Source: JALHOP01 sp964484195
GTDB lineage: Bacteria; Myxococcota; XYA12-FULL-58-9; JALHOP01
Assembly (NCBI GenBank): GCA_964484195.1
Contig: CAZAER010000017.1
Coordinates: 1-64,000 of the forward strand
Reading direction: 5' to 3'
DNA: 64,000 nucleotides
The position numbers and the translations under genes are program-made. This document shows, one piece after another, positions 1-8,217 of the stretch. The notes under the pieces were generated by a model. It saw only the letters and a program-made list of their open reading frames with translations. It was not told where the DNA came from and searched no databases. How positions within the stretch are numbered: the stretch's first letter is position 1; the number at the start of each line of letters is the position of its first letter.

Positions 1-291
1 GCGCGCATCTTCTATCGCGCACACACCACCTACTTCACGCCCTTCACGAACTTCGTGCAGGCGCGCGAGGCCACCCTCCTGGCAGCGAGCGATTTGTATG
101 GACCGGATTCGGTCGAAGCACGCACCGTAGCCTCGGCGTGGAGCGCAGTCGGCGTGGAGCCGCCGCCGCCACCAGCTCCGCCCGTTCCTCCACCAGCTCC
201 TCCGGCCCCGCCAGTTGAACCGACTCCTCCGGCCCCCCCGGCGGAGCCCGCGCCCACTCCGGCCCCGACCAGCCTGCGCCGCCGCGCATAG
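1..291 (+). CDS. M4 (thermolysin-type) metallopeptidase, C-terminal end, partial
   Basis: This is an open frame entering from the left edge. Its first ~50 residues (ARIFYRAHTTYFTP, then NFVQAREATLLAASDLYG and a terminal SAWSAVGV) match the last helical segment of thermolysin-family neutral metallopeptidases. The catalytic HExxH part lies outside the window. After this segment the protein adds a Pro/Ala-rich tail of about 35 residues (PPPPPAPPVPPP type) ending in SLRRRA, which could be a wall-spanning or disordered tail. These enzymes are secreted zinc endopeptidases. The family call rests on the conserved C-terminal segment only. The tail is low-complexity and says nothing about function. Confidence 0.75.
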   Translation, partial: ARIFYRAHTTYFTPFTNFVQAREATLLAASDLYGPDSVEARTVASAWSAVGVEPPPPPAPPVPPPAPPAPPVEPTPPAPPAEPAPTPAPTSLRRRA

Positions 292-1084
292 CCCAGCGCC
301 GGAGGTGTTCGCGCCTCCCGTCCTGGGTAGGTGGCGAAGCTTCAAAGCGGGGTCCACGCGGCCAGCAGCGGCGCGTAACGCGTGATCGACTTGGCCGCGG
401 AATACGCAAAGCGCAACACGGACGTCGCGCTGCTCACCATCTGAGCCCTCGGCCACGAAGTCCTACTGGCAGTAGTGTAGATGGACTTAATCCAATAGGA
501 TGGCGCTGTGTCCGCGACGTGCGCCGCGGGCCACCAAACGCCGTGGCGACACTCGAACAACGAACGCTCAGCACTATTCGCGCGATCGCTGATGGTCACG
601 TTCAGCTCACGTCGGGCCTGCTGCAAACAATTGCTTCATCGAAGCCCGGTCTGCTGTTGCGGACGACTATCTTAGTGAATGGCGCGACGCGCACCCCGGT
701 CGGTCATCGACCATCTGGCGCAGCCCATCCGAGCTGTTGCAGTCTCCACTCAGTATATGTGTGCGAAAGGCGACTAGCCCTACGTTCGCAGTTGCCGCTG
801 TTGGAGAGTGCACAACATCCTTGCGATCCGTGCGGGTTCCCGGCATGATCCGAGCATCTGCTTCGTGCATTCAGTATATTATACTGAATGTCTGATAATA
901 TAGATTATGTAAACTTTTCGCCTGCGCGGAAGTTGAAACCGACCTGAATTCCCCTGCTCGCACCGAATGACCACGTCGATCTTCAACGCCGTCGAGCACC
1001 GGGCCGGCATTTCGACAAAAAACGCCGAACAGCACGAGCAACCCAAGCAATAGCAAGACAGCGCCACCCGAGTGCCTGATGCGA
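292..1084. other. Intergenic stretch without a supported gene
   Basis: About 790 bases between the peptidase end and the stop of the minus-strand oxidoreductase. Short frames exist on both strands but none shows a recognisable motif, a convincing ribosome site or codon use like the neighbours. Its only clear structure is the palindrome at 868-890, in a locally A+T-rich patch (about 865-920) that contrasts with the GC-rich surroundings. Confidence 0.5.
868..890. promoter_or_regulatory. Perfect 11-bp inverted repeat (operator-like)
   Basis: CATTCAGTATA, one central T, TATACTGAATG: a perfect 23-base palindrome. It is A+T-rich and lacks a following T-run, so it looks like a dimeric repressor site rather than a terminator. 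No clear gene starts beside it. A 67-codon minus-strand frame begins inside it at 870 but has no recognisable features. Confidence 0.6.
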
Positions 1085-2260
1085 TCACTTATCTCCCCAG
1101 ACCGCCTCCGGGCTCATGACCTTTTTGCTACGCACGATGGTCATGAACCGGGCGGTCTCGGCGGGCAGATTGACTGCGAAGATGCCCGTGACACGCCCCT
1201 GGGTGATCGCGAACACCGCCGCCGATGGGCCCTTCAGGTCTCCGCGCACTCCTAGACGGTCGTAGCTTGTGAGGTCGCCGATCCCGCGGATCATGTTCTC
1301 GAAGTACATCAGGCCAAATGTAGGGACGCCGTGATACGTCGCGCTCCCGCCGATCATGTTTGCCCCCGCGACGCTCCCCTGGCCATAAGCGCAAGGGAAC
1401 GACTCCTCGCGAATGAGCCCGCCCCCTGCAGCGAGGGCCGCGACATCGCCAGCAGCGAAGACGTTCGGAATGTTGGTTCGCATGTCGGTACCGACAACGA
1501 TGCCGTCGTCGAGGCGGATGTCGGCGCCTCGGACACAATCCAGTGCGCGACGTACACCGATAGCGACGACGACTGTGTCGGCAGCAATCTGCTCGTCCCC
1601 GGTGTCGACCGCCTCAACCGCGTGGTGCCCCCGAAAGCGCACGACGCGCTTGCCGAGCCGCAAGCGCACGCCATGATGGTTGAAGATGCGCTCGACGCAG
1701 CCAGACATGACAGGAGACAACGAGCGTGGGAGCAAGCTGTCAGCACGCTCGATCAGGGTCACCTCTTTGCCCATCTGCCGAGCGATCGTGGCGACATCGA
1801 GGCCAAGAAGCCCGCCGCCGATGACCACCACGGATCGCGCCACCAAAAGCCGTGATCGCAGCGCGTCGCCATCGGCCAGTGTTCGCACACGCATGACGCC
1901 GTCGAGCTCAGCGCCCGGCACGTCGAGCTCTCGCGCCGCCGCCCCCGTGGATACGAGCAGGCTGCTGTAGCGATAGCGCCGACCACTTACCAGCTCGACC
2001 TCCGCGTCACGCGGAAGAACACGCACGACGGGTTCGCCAAGCTCGAGCTCGATGCGGTTGGCTGTGAAGAAGGACTCGGGCTGCATCAGTAGCTTGTTAT
2101 GGTCAACGGCTTCGGTCAGCAGTTCGTGACCAACGAAGGGCCGGTAGTAGGCAAGCTCGCGCTCGGCACCAATGACGAGCACGCGGCGGCCATCGCCGCG
2201 CTTGCGCAATGTTTCGATCGCCGCCACCCCGGCGATGCCAAAACCAACGACGATGATCAC
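1085..2260 (-). CDS. FAD-dependent pyridine nucleotide-disulfide-type oxidoreductase
   Basis: 391 residues with the two-dinucleotide-fold layout of the rubredoxin reductase / NirB N-terminal family. An N-terminal FAD motif (GFGIAGVAA) starts at residue ~7, an NAD(P) motif (VVIGGGLLGLDVA) lies near 150, and the second FAD-contact motif (FAAGDVA) near 270. It would move electrons from NAD(P)H to a small redox protein or acceptor in the cytoplasm. No redox-active CxxC is visible, as is usual for this subgroup. Its start overlaps the stop of the upstream small gene by four bases, so the two are probably co-translated. A paralogue lies at 52089-53303. The physiological partner is unknown. Confidence 0.85.
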   Translation of the reverse strand: MIIVVGFGIAGVAAIETLRKRGDGRRVLVIGAERELAYYRPFVGHELLTEAVDHNKLLMQPESFFTANRIELELGEPVVRVLPRDAEVELVSGRRYRYSSLLVSTGAAARELDVPGAELDGVMRVRTLADGDALRSRLLVARSVVVIGGGLLGLDVATIARQMGKEVTLIERADSLLPRSLSPVMSGCVERIFNHHGVRLRLGKRVVRFRGHHAVEAVDTGDEQIAADTVVVAIGVRRALDCVRGADIRLDDGIVVGTDMRTNIPNVFAAGDVAALAAGGGLIREESFPCAYGQGSVAGANMIGGSATYHGVPTFGLMYFENMIRGIGDLTSYDRLGVRGDLKGPSAAVFAITQGRVTGIFAVNLPAETARFMTIVRSKKVMSPEAVWGDK

Positions 2261-2532
2261 ACCCGCTCCATGAAGAAACCCTGGTAGGAGTCGACCCGCA
2301 GTTCGGGGTAAATCGACGCGTGCTGCTGCGAGTCGTATCCAAGCGTGTCTTTGCGCGGCACAGCCGCCTTCGCCTCGGCGAACGATGGATACGCGCCACG
2401 GACAGCGTTGATCAGCTTGGGAAACACAGCAGCTCCCGCGGAAGGTCGCGCACGGTGCCGATGATCGAGCCTCGATGCGCGCGCTTCAATTGCAGCGCCG
2501 AGCAGACTGGCACTGCGACTTTGTGTTGTCAT
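2257..2532 (-). CDS. Small protein, possible TIGR04325 methyltransferase N-terminal-like fragment
   Basis: 91 residues ending four bases inside the start of the oxidoreductase gene, so probably in one operon. The segment GAYPSFAEAKAA followed by LGYDSQQH resembles the short N-terminal region of TIGR04325-type methyltransferases, but the SAM-binding domain is absent. It may be a stand-alone domain, a truncated gene, or an unrelated accessory protein of the oxidoreductase. There is no strong Shine-Dalgarno sequence before the ATG. The resemblance is from memory of the motif and is weak. Confidence 0.4.
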   Translation of the reverse strand: MTTQSRSASLLGAAIEARASRLDHRHRARPSAGAAVFPKLINAVRGAYPSFAEAKAAVPRKDTLGYDSQQHASIYPELRVDSYQGFFMERV

Positions 2533-2809
2533 TTGATGGGCACGAGCCTAGCTAATTTCACGCCAGAAAGCTCGTCGCTCGCAGTCGCAGGGCGTGAGCC
2601 GACGATCCGGCGCGCAATCGTCTGAGCCGTTGCGCCTCGATCAGGTCCTGCAAATCGCGCACGACAACCGCGCGGAAGATCGGTGCAGCGCGGGCGCCGG
2701 CAGAAGGGCTGGCCCAACGACCAGCCATTGTTTCGGCCCTCGACGACCCCCTTGGGTCCCAACGGCCCGTGTGCCGGACGGTGGAGTCGACGCCATCTGG
2801 CGCAACCCT

Positions 2810-3241
2810 CTATTTCCCTACCGCTTCATTGCGGCGCTCGAGGACGCTCGCTGGCGTCGCCGTAAGTCGCACGTGTTGTCCGGCTTGGAGGTCCACCTCC
2901 CCGGGAACCGTTGATCCGCCCGCGAACCGGAGCACCAGCGTGTGGTGACCTGCGGGAACGTCGACCCGTCCCAGGGGCGTTGCGCCGACGTCTTTGCCGT
3001 CAAGCTCGACCTGTGCCCACTCGTGCTTCGAGCGCACCGAGAGCCACGCGCGTGACCCTGCCCTCGCTGTCGCAACCTCGTCGCTCGGCTCGGGCGCGAA
3101 CTGCCCATCAACGACGCGAATCGTTCCAATGTCTGTGCTGGAGCTCGCGCTCTCCGCCTTGGATTGGGGCTTGCCCGTGCACGCTGCCGACGCGAGCAGC
3201 ACCGCGAGCGCTGCCGTTCCTTTCCGTCGAGTCGTAGGCAT
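2810..3241 (-). CDS. Small lipoprotein in the coupling-protein operon
   Basis: 143 residues. The N-terminus is a lipoprotein signal peptide: charged MPTTRRKG, hydrophobic core, and lipobox LLASAAC with Cys ~21. The mature part carries a PEGA-like segment (VELDGKDVGATPLGRVDVPAGHH) followed by a short beta-rich tail. It starts 21 bases after the replication-relaxation-like gene ends and follows the same operon as VirD4. A small lipoprotein in that setting could play the VirB7 role of anchoring the T4SS core to the outer membrane, but no sequence feature proves this. Export and lipidation are well supported; function is inference. Confidence 0.65.
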   Translation of the reverse strand: MPTTRRKGTAALAVLLASAACTGKPQSKAESASSSTDIGTIRVVDGQFAPEPSDEVATARAGSRAWLSVRSKHEWAQVELDGKDVGATPLGRVDVPAGHHTLVLRFAGGSTVPGEVDLQAGQHVRLTATPASVLERRNEAVGK

Positions 3242-3262
3242 TCGGCCGACCTGTTGTGCCCG

Positions 3263-4171
3263 TCACAGCGCGGTGCAGGCAATGCCGATTGCGTCTTGCA
3301 CGCGCTCGGCCGTGCTTGCGCTGTCGGCCACCCCAATGACGCGGTCGTAGTTTTGTGCAAGCTGCGCCTTATCTGCGATTTGCTCGCCACTGTACGCCGC
3401 GGTGAAGTACTCGACCGCAACCGTCTCGACGCGCCCGTCCGGCCAGGCGATGCGCACCACAGCGTCCGGCGCCGCGTCATAGCGCTCGCCTCGCTCGGTG
3501 CCTTGCGCGCTCTTCTCGGCGCGCTCCATCCCCTGCACGTGCACCTCGAGCCGGTACGGAATCATCTCTCCCCGCGGTCCGTCGATGTCCACAAGACGCC
3601 CGCCCTCGGCAGCGACGCTTTGGCGGATGCCTTCGATCGCGCGTAGCGTGCAGAGGTGGTGTGCCAGGTGCCGCGGATGGAAGCGCCGCGGTGTCGTAAC
3701 CCCGCAGCTGCGCGCGCCGCGGGCAGTAAGCGTCACAACGCCGCCGTGGTTTGCGCGCACGGAGACGAGCTGCGCGCTCTGGAGCTCGCGAAGCCGCTTC
3801 TCGGCGGCAACGACGTCGCCGCCGAACAACCGCATCGCGATGACGTCCACCGGCGCCGCGCGGTCGTGTGCGACACCCAACAAGAGCGCGATGTCGCGCT
3901 CGCTGAGTCGAATCACGTGCCGTTCGGTCGACGCCGGCACCGCCACACCCCTGCGCGCTCGCACGATCTCGGCCGCACGTTGTGTAGCGTGCTCCGGGGC
4001 CCATCGTCGTACGCCGTTGTCGTCGACCGTCAACGCATAGAGATGCTTCTGGAACGCCGCGAGGCTCACACCGGCGCTCGCACAATATTTCGCCTGCACA
4101 GCGGCGTATCGCTCTTGCTGCGCCACGTACTCCCGAATGATCGCCTCCCACTCACCACGGCGTTTCCCCAC
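3263..4171 (-). CDS. Replication-relaxation-family-like protein (winged helix plus nuclease-like fold)
   Basis: 302 residues. The middle (about 70-155) reads as a winged helix (LSERDIALLLGVAHDRAAPV, then AEKRLRELQSAQLVSV with a wing ending LTARGARSCG). The C-terminal half contains PDAVVRIAWPDGRVETVAVEYF, the D-x(n)-E arrangement seen in replication-relaxation (Replic_Relax) proteins, which often accompany mobile elements. The start follows the VirD4 stop by two bases (4174/4171), so translation is coupled. Such proteins are thought to act in element replication or relaxosome function, but their biochemistry is poorly known. This is one of three winged-helix proteins here that could stand in for the missing relaxase accessory role. 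Confidence 0.6.
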   Translation of the reverse strand: MGKRRGEWEAIIREYVAQQERYAAVQAKYCASAGVSLAAFQKHLYALTVDDNGVRRWAPEHATQRAAEIVRARRGVAVPASTERHVIRLSERDIALLLGVAHDRAAPVDVIAMRLFGGDVVAAEKRLRELQSAQLVSVRANHGGVVTLTARGARSCGVTTPRRFHPRHLAHHLCTLRAIEGIRQSVAAEGGRLVDIDGPRGEMIPYRLEVHVQGMERAEKSAQGTERGERYDAAPDAVVRIAWPDGRVETVAVEYFTAAYSGEQIADKAQLAQNYDRVIGVADSASTAERVQDAIGIACTAL

Positions 4172-4173
4172 GT

Positions 4174-6300
4174 CTAGCCTTTCGCGTTCGCAAGGCGCGC
4201 GAGCGCCGGCGCCACGGCGTTGTAGTCTTCAACCGCCCACGCATCATCAATGCGCGCGCCGCAGCGACTGCACTTAAGGCGTCCGTCGGCCGTCGCGTAC
4301 GTGTGCGCCCCACCCTCCTTACAGCGCACCTGCGGATGTTTGCGTGGATCCAACAGGTAGTAGCGCAGGCGGTACCACGGCACGGTCGCAACGAGCTCCG
4401 CCTCGCGCTGTCTTGCACCATCGAAGATGTGCGCGACGGCACGAAACGGTGGGAGGTGCTGGATTGCGTGCGCGGAGAAGCGCGGACGCGTCTGGGAGCT
4501 GTACGAACGGCTGACGCCGAGAGACTTGGAGCGCCCGACCTTCTTCTCGCGCAACGCGTGATCGCCAACGCCCTGGAGACCCTCGTTGACCGAAAACTGC
4601 TCTTTCGTCTCCTCGACCTCGCCCAAGATCTTCTCGAACTCCTGCGCCGTCTCGTCGGAGACCGACAGCACCATGCGCGTGCGCGTGTTCGAGAGCACCG
4701 TACCGCGGTAGTGCGGCGGGATTTGGCTGATCGATTGCGTGAGCAGCCACGTGCTCACGTGGGCCTCCCGCGAGACGGACATGAAGTCACCGAGGCGCTT
4801 GTTCAAGAACGCGTGCGCTTCGTCGATGACGAGATACACGGGACGCTCCTTGTCGCCGCGAAAGCCGGCGTCAGTGCGCTCGAGCATGGCTTGCTGAAAG
4901 CTCTTCAGGACAAGGAGTCCCAACAGACGCGATAGCGTGTCGGTGTACGTCGCCGGCGGGCAGCTCACGACCACGAGCGCCGGCTTGTTGAGGACCTCGT
5001 CGCGCCAGGTGCCAAAGATCCGGCGGCCGCCGCGACGCTTCGGACAGAAGGCGTCTTGAATCGCGTTGTTCGTAAGCAGCGTGAGCTGCGCCCCAAGGCC
5101 GCGCAGCAGCGACGCCTGGTCCTCGCGTGATAGCTTGAAGAATTCTTCGAGGAAGTAGCGGCGGCTGTCCTCTATCGCGGCCTTCGTGCTGCCGCTCGTC
5201 TGCTCGATGAAGGCATTGCGCGTCTCGGCCGACGCCGAGAATGCCTGAACATCGGCGAGGTCGGGAGGCGCGCCCGTGGCCTCCGTCATAACGCGAAGCG
5301 CGTGGACCAAGAATTCTTTCTGCACCTGCTGGAAGTAGTCGGGACTTGGTCGTTCCTTTGTCGCTTCGAGCGCCTCCTGGAACTCGATGGCCAAGAGGTC
5401 CGTCTCTTGCCAGCCGCCTAAGACATTGAAGCCGATATAGCGGTCGCGCGGGATTACGTCGCCGTCCGCACCCTGTGCGATGTCGGGACGCAACACCCAA
5501 AAGTCGTCGGCCCGTCCGAGCTGCTTCGCCCACTCCCAGTAGCGGGCGCTTTGATTGCCTTTGAGGTCGAGGACAACCATCGACGGTCGCTCTGCCATGC
5601 CGCGAAATTTGAGAAGCGCTTGCAAGACGAGCGGGTCGGCGACCTGGCTCGTCTTACCAGTCCCGATCTGTCCTAAGCAGAGCAGGTTTCCGTACGTCCC
5701 TGCCTCGGGCCAGACGGCCCACTCTTCGGTGCCCTTGTCGGCATGCTCCCAGTCGCCCGGTCGGCGCGACCCCAGTGTGAAGTCGAATGTCTGACGTTGC
5801 GTGGCGATCTGCACCGGGAACGGCGCGAGCTCGCGGCCGAGCGCGCGCCGCGGCGGATGCAGCAAGAACCCGTAGGTGACGAGCGACGCGCCCATCCATA
5901 GGCCGAGCCCGACGAGTTGGCGCGCGTGGTCGTTCAGGAACGCACTCCAGGCCGCAGGCTCACCTGCGAATGCAAGACAACCGACGGCCACGGTGAGAGC
6001 GATCCCATACGCGAGGGCGCGATTGAGTCGCAGGTACAGCGGCAACGCCGGCCGCGTCGGGTCGAAGCGCCGAAATTGCTCGACGACACCCACGAGCAGC
6101 ATGCCTCCCGCAATCACGAACGCTGCACTGCGTAGCTGCGACCCGAAGGTCGGCAACCGCAGCAGCGGCCCGCTCAGGGCTGGGACGCGCGAGGCCGCGT
6201 TGAGCAAGGCTGCCACGGCTGCAACGACACAGAGCGCAACGAGCGCCGGAACGAGCCAGGGCCGCCGATGCAGCAACGAATCTGGGGGAAGCTCGCGCAT
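4174..6300 (-). CDS. virD4: VirD4/TraD-type type IV coupling protein
   Basis: About 708 residues from the ATG at 6300, chosen because GGAG lies seven bases upstream; an upstream TTG at 6327 would add nine residues. Several N-terminal membrane segments (roughly residues 15-35, 60-75, 100-115, 130-150) precede a cytoplasmic ATPase with Walker A GQIGTGKT (~210-217), Walker B VYLVIDEAHAF (~480) and a sensor-like TWLLTQSISQIP. It would dock substrate DNA and relaxase at the channel and drive transfer. Unusually, the C-terminus ends in a four-cysteine treble (CKEGG...CSRCGARID), possibly a zinc ribbon for substrate recognition. It heads the minus-strand operon 6300-2810, divergent from the VirB genes. 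Confidence 0.88.
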   Translation of the reverse strand: MRELPPDSLLHRRPWLVPALVALCVVAAVAALLNAASRVPALSGPLLRLPTFGSQLRSAAFVIAGGMLLVGVVEQFRRFDPTRPALPLYLRLNRALAYGIALTVAVGCLAFAGEPAAWSAFLNDHARQLVGLGLWMGASLVTYGFLLHPPRRALGRELAPFPVQIATQRQTFDFTLGSRRPGDWEHADKGTEEWAVWPEAGTYGNLLCLGQIGTGKTSQVADPLVLQALLKFRGMAERPSMVVLDLKGNQSARYWEWAKQLGRADDFWVLRPDIAQGADGDVIPRDRYIGFNVLGGWQETDLLAIEFQEALEATKERPSPDYFQQVQKEFLVHALRVMTEATGAPPDLADVQAFSASAETRNAFIEQTSGSTKAAIEDSRRYFLEEFFKLSREDQASLLRGLGAQLTLLTNNAIQDAFCPKRRGGRRIFGTWRDEVLNKPALVVVSCPPATYTDTLSRLLGLLVLKSFQQAMLERTDAGFRGDKERPVYLVIDEAHAFLNKRLGDFMSVSREAHVSTWLLTQSISQIPPHYRGTVLSNTRTRMVLSVSDETAQEFEKILGEVEETKEQFSVNEGLQGVGDHALREKKVGRSKSLGVSRSYSSQTRPRFSAHAIQHLPPFRAVAHIFDGARQREAELVATVPWYRLRYYLLDPRKHPQVRCKEGGAHTYATADGRLKCSRCGARIDDAWAVEDYNAVAPALARLANAKG

Positions 6301-6386
6301 TCGAGAACTCCATTCTCTCCGTTGCAACGCTCAGATCCTCGTGTTACCTGAAAGCTGAGATCTCGTCTCTAGCAGCAGAGGCGCTC

Positions 6387-7310
6387 ATGGCCTACGCCCA
6401 GCCGATTCTGGCGACCCTCGCGGCTCATCGCGCACTTACCGTCGAGCAGCTCCTGGCTCTGGTGCCGCTCGCGTACTCGCGGCCGACGCTTGTTCGCGAG
6501 CTCAAGGACGCGATTGCGGACGGAGTCGCCGAAACAATCGCAATTCCTGGGTCGCGCACCACTGTGTATTGCGCGACAGCCAAGACGCTTCGCCGCTACC
6601 CCGAGCTGGCCGCGCGCTTTCCAGGGAGCCCGAAGCCCACCGTCGACACCATCATCGCTGCATGGCAGCGCGCTCAGGCATGGATTGCAGCGCGCAACGC
6701 CGGCTACGACGTTGGCCGCGATCTCCCAGCGCTTCTCGCGCTGCGCCGGCATTTGATTGCGCCTGCTGATCCCGCAGTACGGAGCGTATTAGAGGATGCT
6801 CCTCCGCTGCGTGAGCCGCGCCACGACGGCGCGCTGATCGTTGCGCTTTATCGTTGTCCACGGTGCTCCTCCATCGCGCCATCCGCCGAGCACCCGCGCA
6901 CGGGTGCGACCTGCGGGAGCACTATGCGACGCAGCGAACCGACGATGTTCGACATCGCTTGGAACGACGAGGACGCATTCGTGATCCTCGCCGACAACCC
7001 TTACCGCTCGATTCGTTCGCAGCTCGAGGCGCTACCCGTTCGTACGTCCGCGTACGATCAAGCTCGCGGCCGGCATATTTATCAGCCGAAGCTTGCGGTG
7101 CAGTTTCTGCCGTCAGACGATGGCTCCGTTTGGAGCGTGCATGGCGCGTGGGCGATGCGCGGCCCGCGACTGCGCCAATTCGAGGCTCTCACCTCCAGGC
7201 AACCGCGCAACGCAGCACATTTTCCGTTCTCAAAAACGGTCAGCGTTCTGAAGCCATCCTCCGCAGTCGTTTTTCATGAAGTGCGCGAGAGCGCACATGG
7301 AGCCTCCTAG
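6387..7310 (+). CDS. Winged-helix protein at the head of the VirB operon, unknown function
   Basis: 307 residues. The first ~80 look like a winged helix (TVEQLLALVPLAYSRPTLVRELKDAIADG, then a beta wing with TVYCATAKTL). A partial zinc-ribbon-like segment follows in the middle (CPRC, then GATCG). The C-terminal ~120 residues have a compact alpha/beta look (MFDIAWNDEDAFVIL). It is preceded by GAGG and ends directly against the pilin gene, so it belongs to the T4SS operon. A DNA-binding or mobilisation role is plausible. I do not recognise the family. Confidence 0.6.
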   Translation: MAYAQPILATLAAHRALTVEQLLALVPLAYSRPTLVRELKDAIADGVAETIAIPGSRTTVYCATAKTLRRYPELAARFPGSPKPTVDTIIAAWQRAQAWIAARNAGYDVGRDLPALLALRRHLIAPADPAVRSVLEDAPPLREPRHDGALIVALYRCPRCSSIAPSAEHPRTGATCGSTMRRSEPTMFDIAWNDEDAFVILADNPYRSIRSQLEALPVRTSAYDQARGRHIYQPKLAVQFLPSDDGSVWSVHGAWAMRGPRLRQFEALTSRQPRNAAHFPFSKTVSVLKPSSAVVFHEVRESAHGAS

Positions 7311-7598
7311 ATGTCGAAGATGCGACAGCTTTATGTTTCCCTTGCAATTGCAGTCCCCCGCCTCGCGCTCGCACAGGTCGGCGACCTGCAAACTTTCAAC
7401 AGTACTGCTACGCAGGCGATCGGCTGGCTCCAAGGCATCGCGATGCTCGGTGTCGTTGTCGGGTTCATTCGTGTGGGCTGGATGTATTCACAGGGCGACG
7501 ACCGCGCACCGCAGGCATTCAAGAACACCGGCATCGGCGGCGCCGTCATCGCGGGCGCGACGATCCTCATGCAGTTCATCAAGACCTCGATCGGCTGA
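7311..7598 (+). CDS. virB2: VirB2-like major pilin precursor
   Basis: 95 residues, starting on the base after the previous stop. An N-terminal signal peptide ends at ALAQ (residues 1-22). The mature protein of ~73 residues has two hydrophobic helices (about 38-57 and 72-92) separated by a short polar loop (MYSQGDDRAPQAFKN), which is the VirB2/TrbC pilin arrangement. It would be processed and assembled into the extracellular mating pilus. Identification rests on size, topology and position directly upstream of virB3/virB4. Confidence 0.75.
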   Translation: MSKMRQLYVSLAIAVPRLALAQVGDLQTFNSTATQAIGWLQGIAMLGVVVGFIRVGWMYSQGDDRAPQAFKNTGIGGAVIAGATILMQFIKTSIG

Positions 7599-7601
7599 TC
7601 C

Positions 7602-7898
7602 ATGGCCAAGCCCACGCTCACGGTCGTCGAGGAAACGCCTGCGTCCGCCGAAGCGGATATGGTGAAAGACCTAACGTGGACCAAGGCGCTGGATGCGCCA
7701 CTCCTGCTGCTCGCGCCGTTGCTCGTCGCGTGGCTCTTCGCTAAGCACCATAAGCGCGTGAGGGCAGCTTTTGCCGCTCAGGCCGCAAAGGTACAGGACA
7801 CTCCAGCCCCAACCCTTGCGACGAACGACACGACTGCGGACGTCATCGTCCTCGAGGAGCTGCGCGAGCCAAGCGTTAAGCGGAGTCGGCATGGCTGA
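7602..7898 (+). CDS. Small single-span membrane protein of the T4SS operon
   Basis: 98 residues with one strong membrane segment (ALDAPLLLLAPLLVAWLFA, about 29-48) followed by a basic stretch (KHHKRVR) and a polar Thr/Pro-rich tail. The positive-inside pattern suggests a cytoplasmic C-terminus. It sits three bases after the pilin gene and overlaps the virB3 start by eight bases. It has no recognised family. It is likely an accessory inner-membrane component specific to this T4SS lineage. Confidence 0.6.
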   Translation: MAKPTLTVVEETPASAEADMVKDLTWTKALDAPLLLLAPLLVAWLFAKHHKRVRAAFAAQAAKVQDTPAPTLATNDTTADVIVLEELREPSVKRSRHG

Positions 7899-8217
7899 GC
7901 TCGAGCGCAGCCTCGTCTACACCAACCTCAACTACACGTGGACCTTCTATGGCCTCCAGGTGTTTCACTTTGCGATTGCGGGTGGGTTCGGCTCGTTCGG
8001 TCTCTTTCTGGCGGTGCTTCTCAATGTGGGCACTGGATACGCCATAGCGGCCTTCGTCGCCGTGTGCGCTGCATTGATCATTCTCCAATGGCGAAAGCCA
8101 GCAAACTACTTGCCCGACCTGTTTCTCGCGATGGTGGCGCCAACCGACCTCACCCCGGCAACGGACGATGAGATTACGTGGGACTTTCCGATCCCGCGCG
8201 AAGCGCTTCGTCGATGA
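7891..8217 (+). CDS. virB3: VirB3-like inner-membrane protein
   Basis: 108 residues from the ATG at 7891. A longer frame opens further upstream but would run through the previous gene. Two closely spaced hydrophobic segments (VFHFAIAGGFGSFGLFLAVL and GYAIAAFVAVCAALIIL) near residues 22-65 match VirB3/TrbD topology. The stop codon overlaps the virB4 start as ATGA, the usual virB3-virB4 arrangement. VirB3 pairs with the VirB4 ATPase at the inner membrane. Confidence 0.75.
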   Translation: MAELERSLVYTNLNYTWTFYGLQVFHFAIAGGFGSFGLFLAVLLNVGTGYAIAAFVAVCAALIILQWRKPANYLPDLFLAMVAPTDLTPATDDEITWDFPIPREALRR

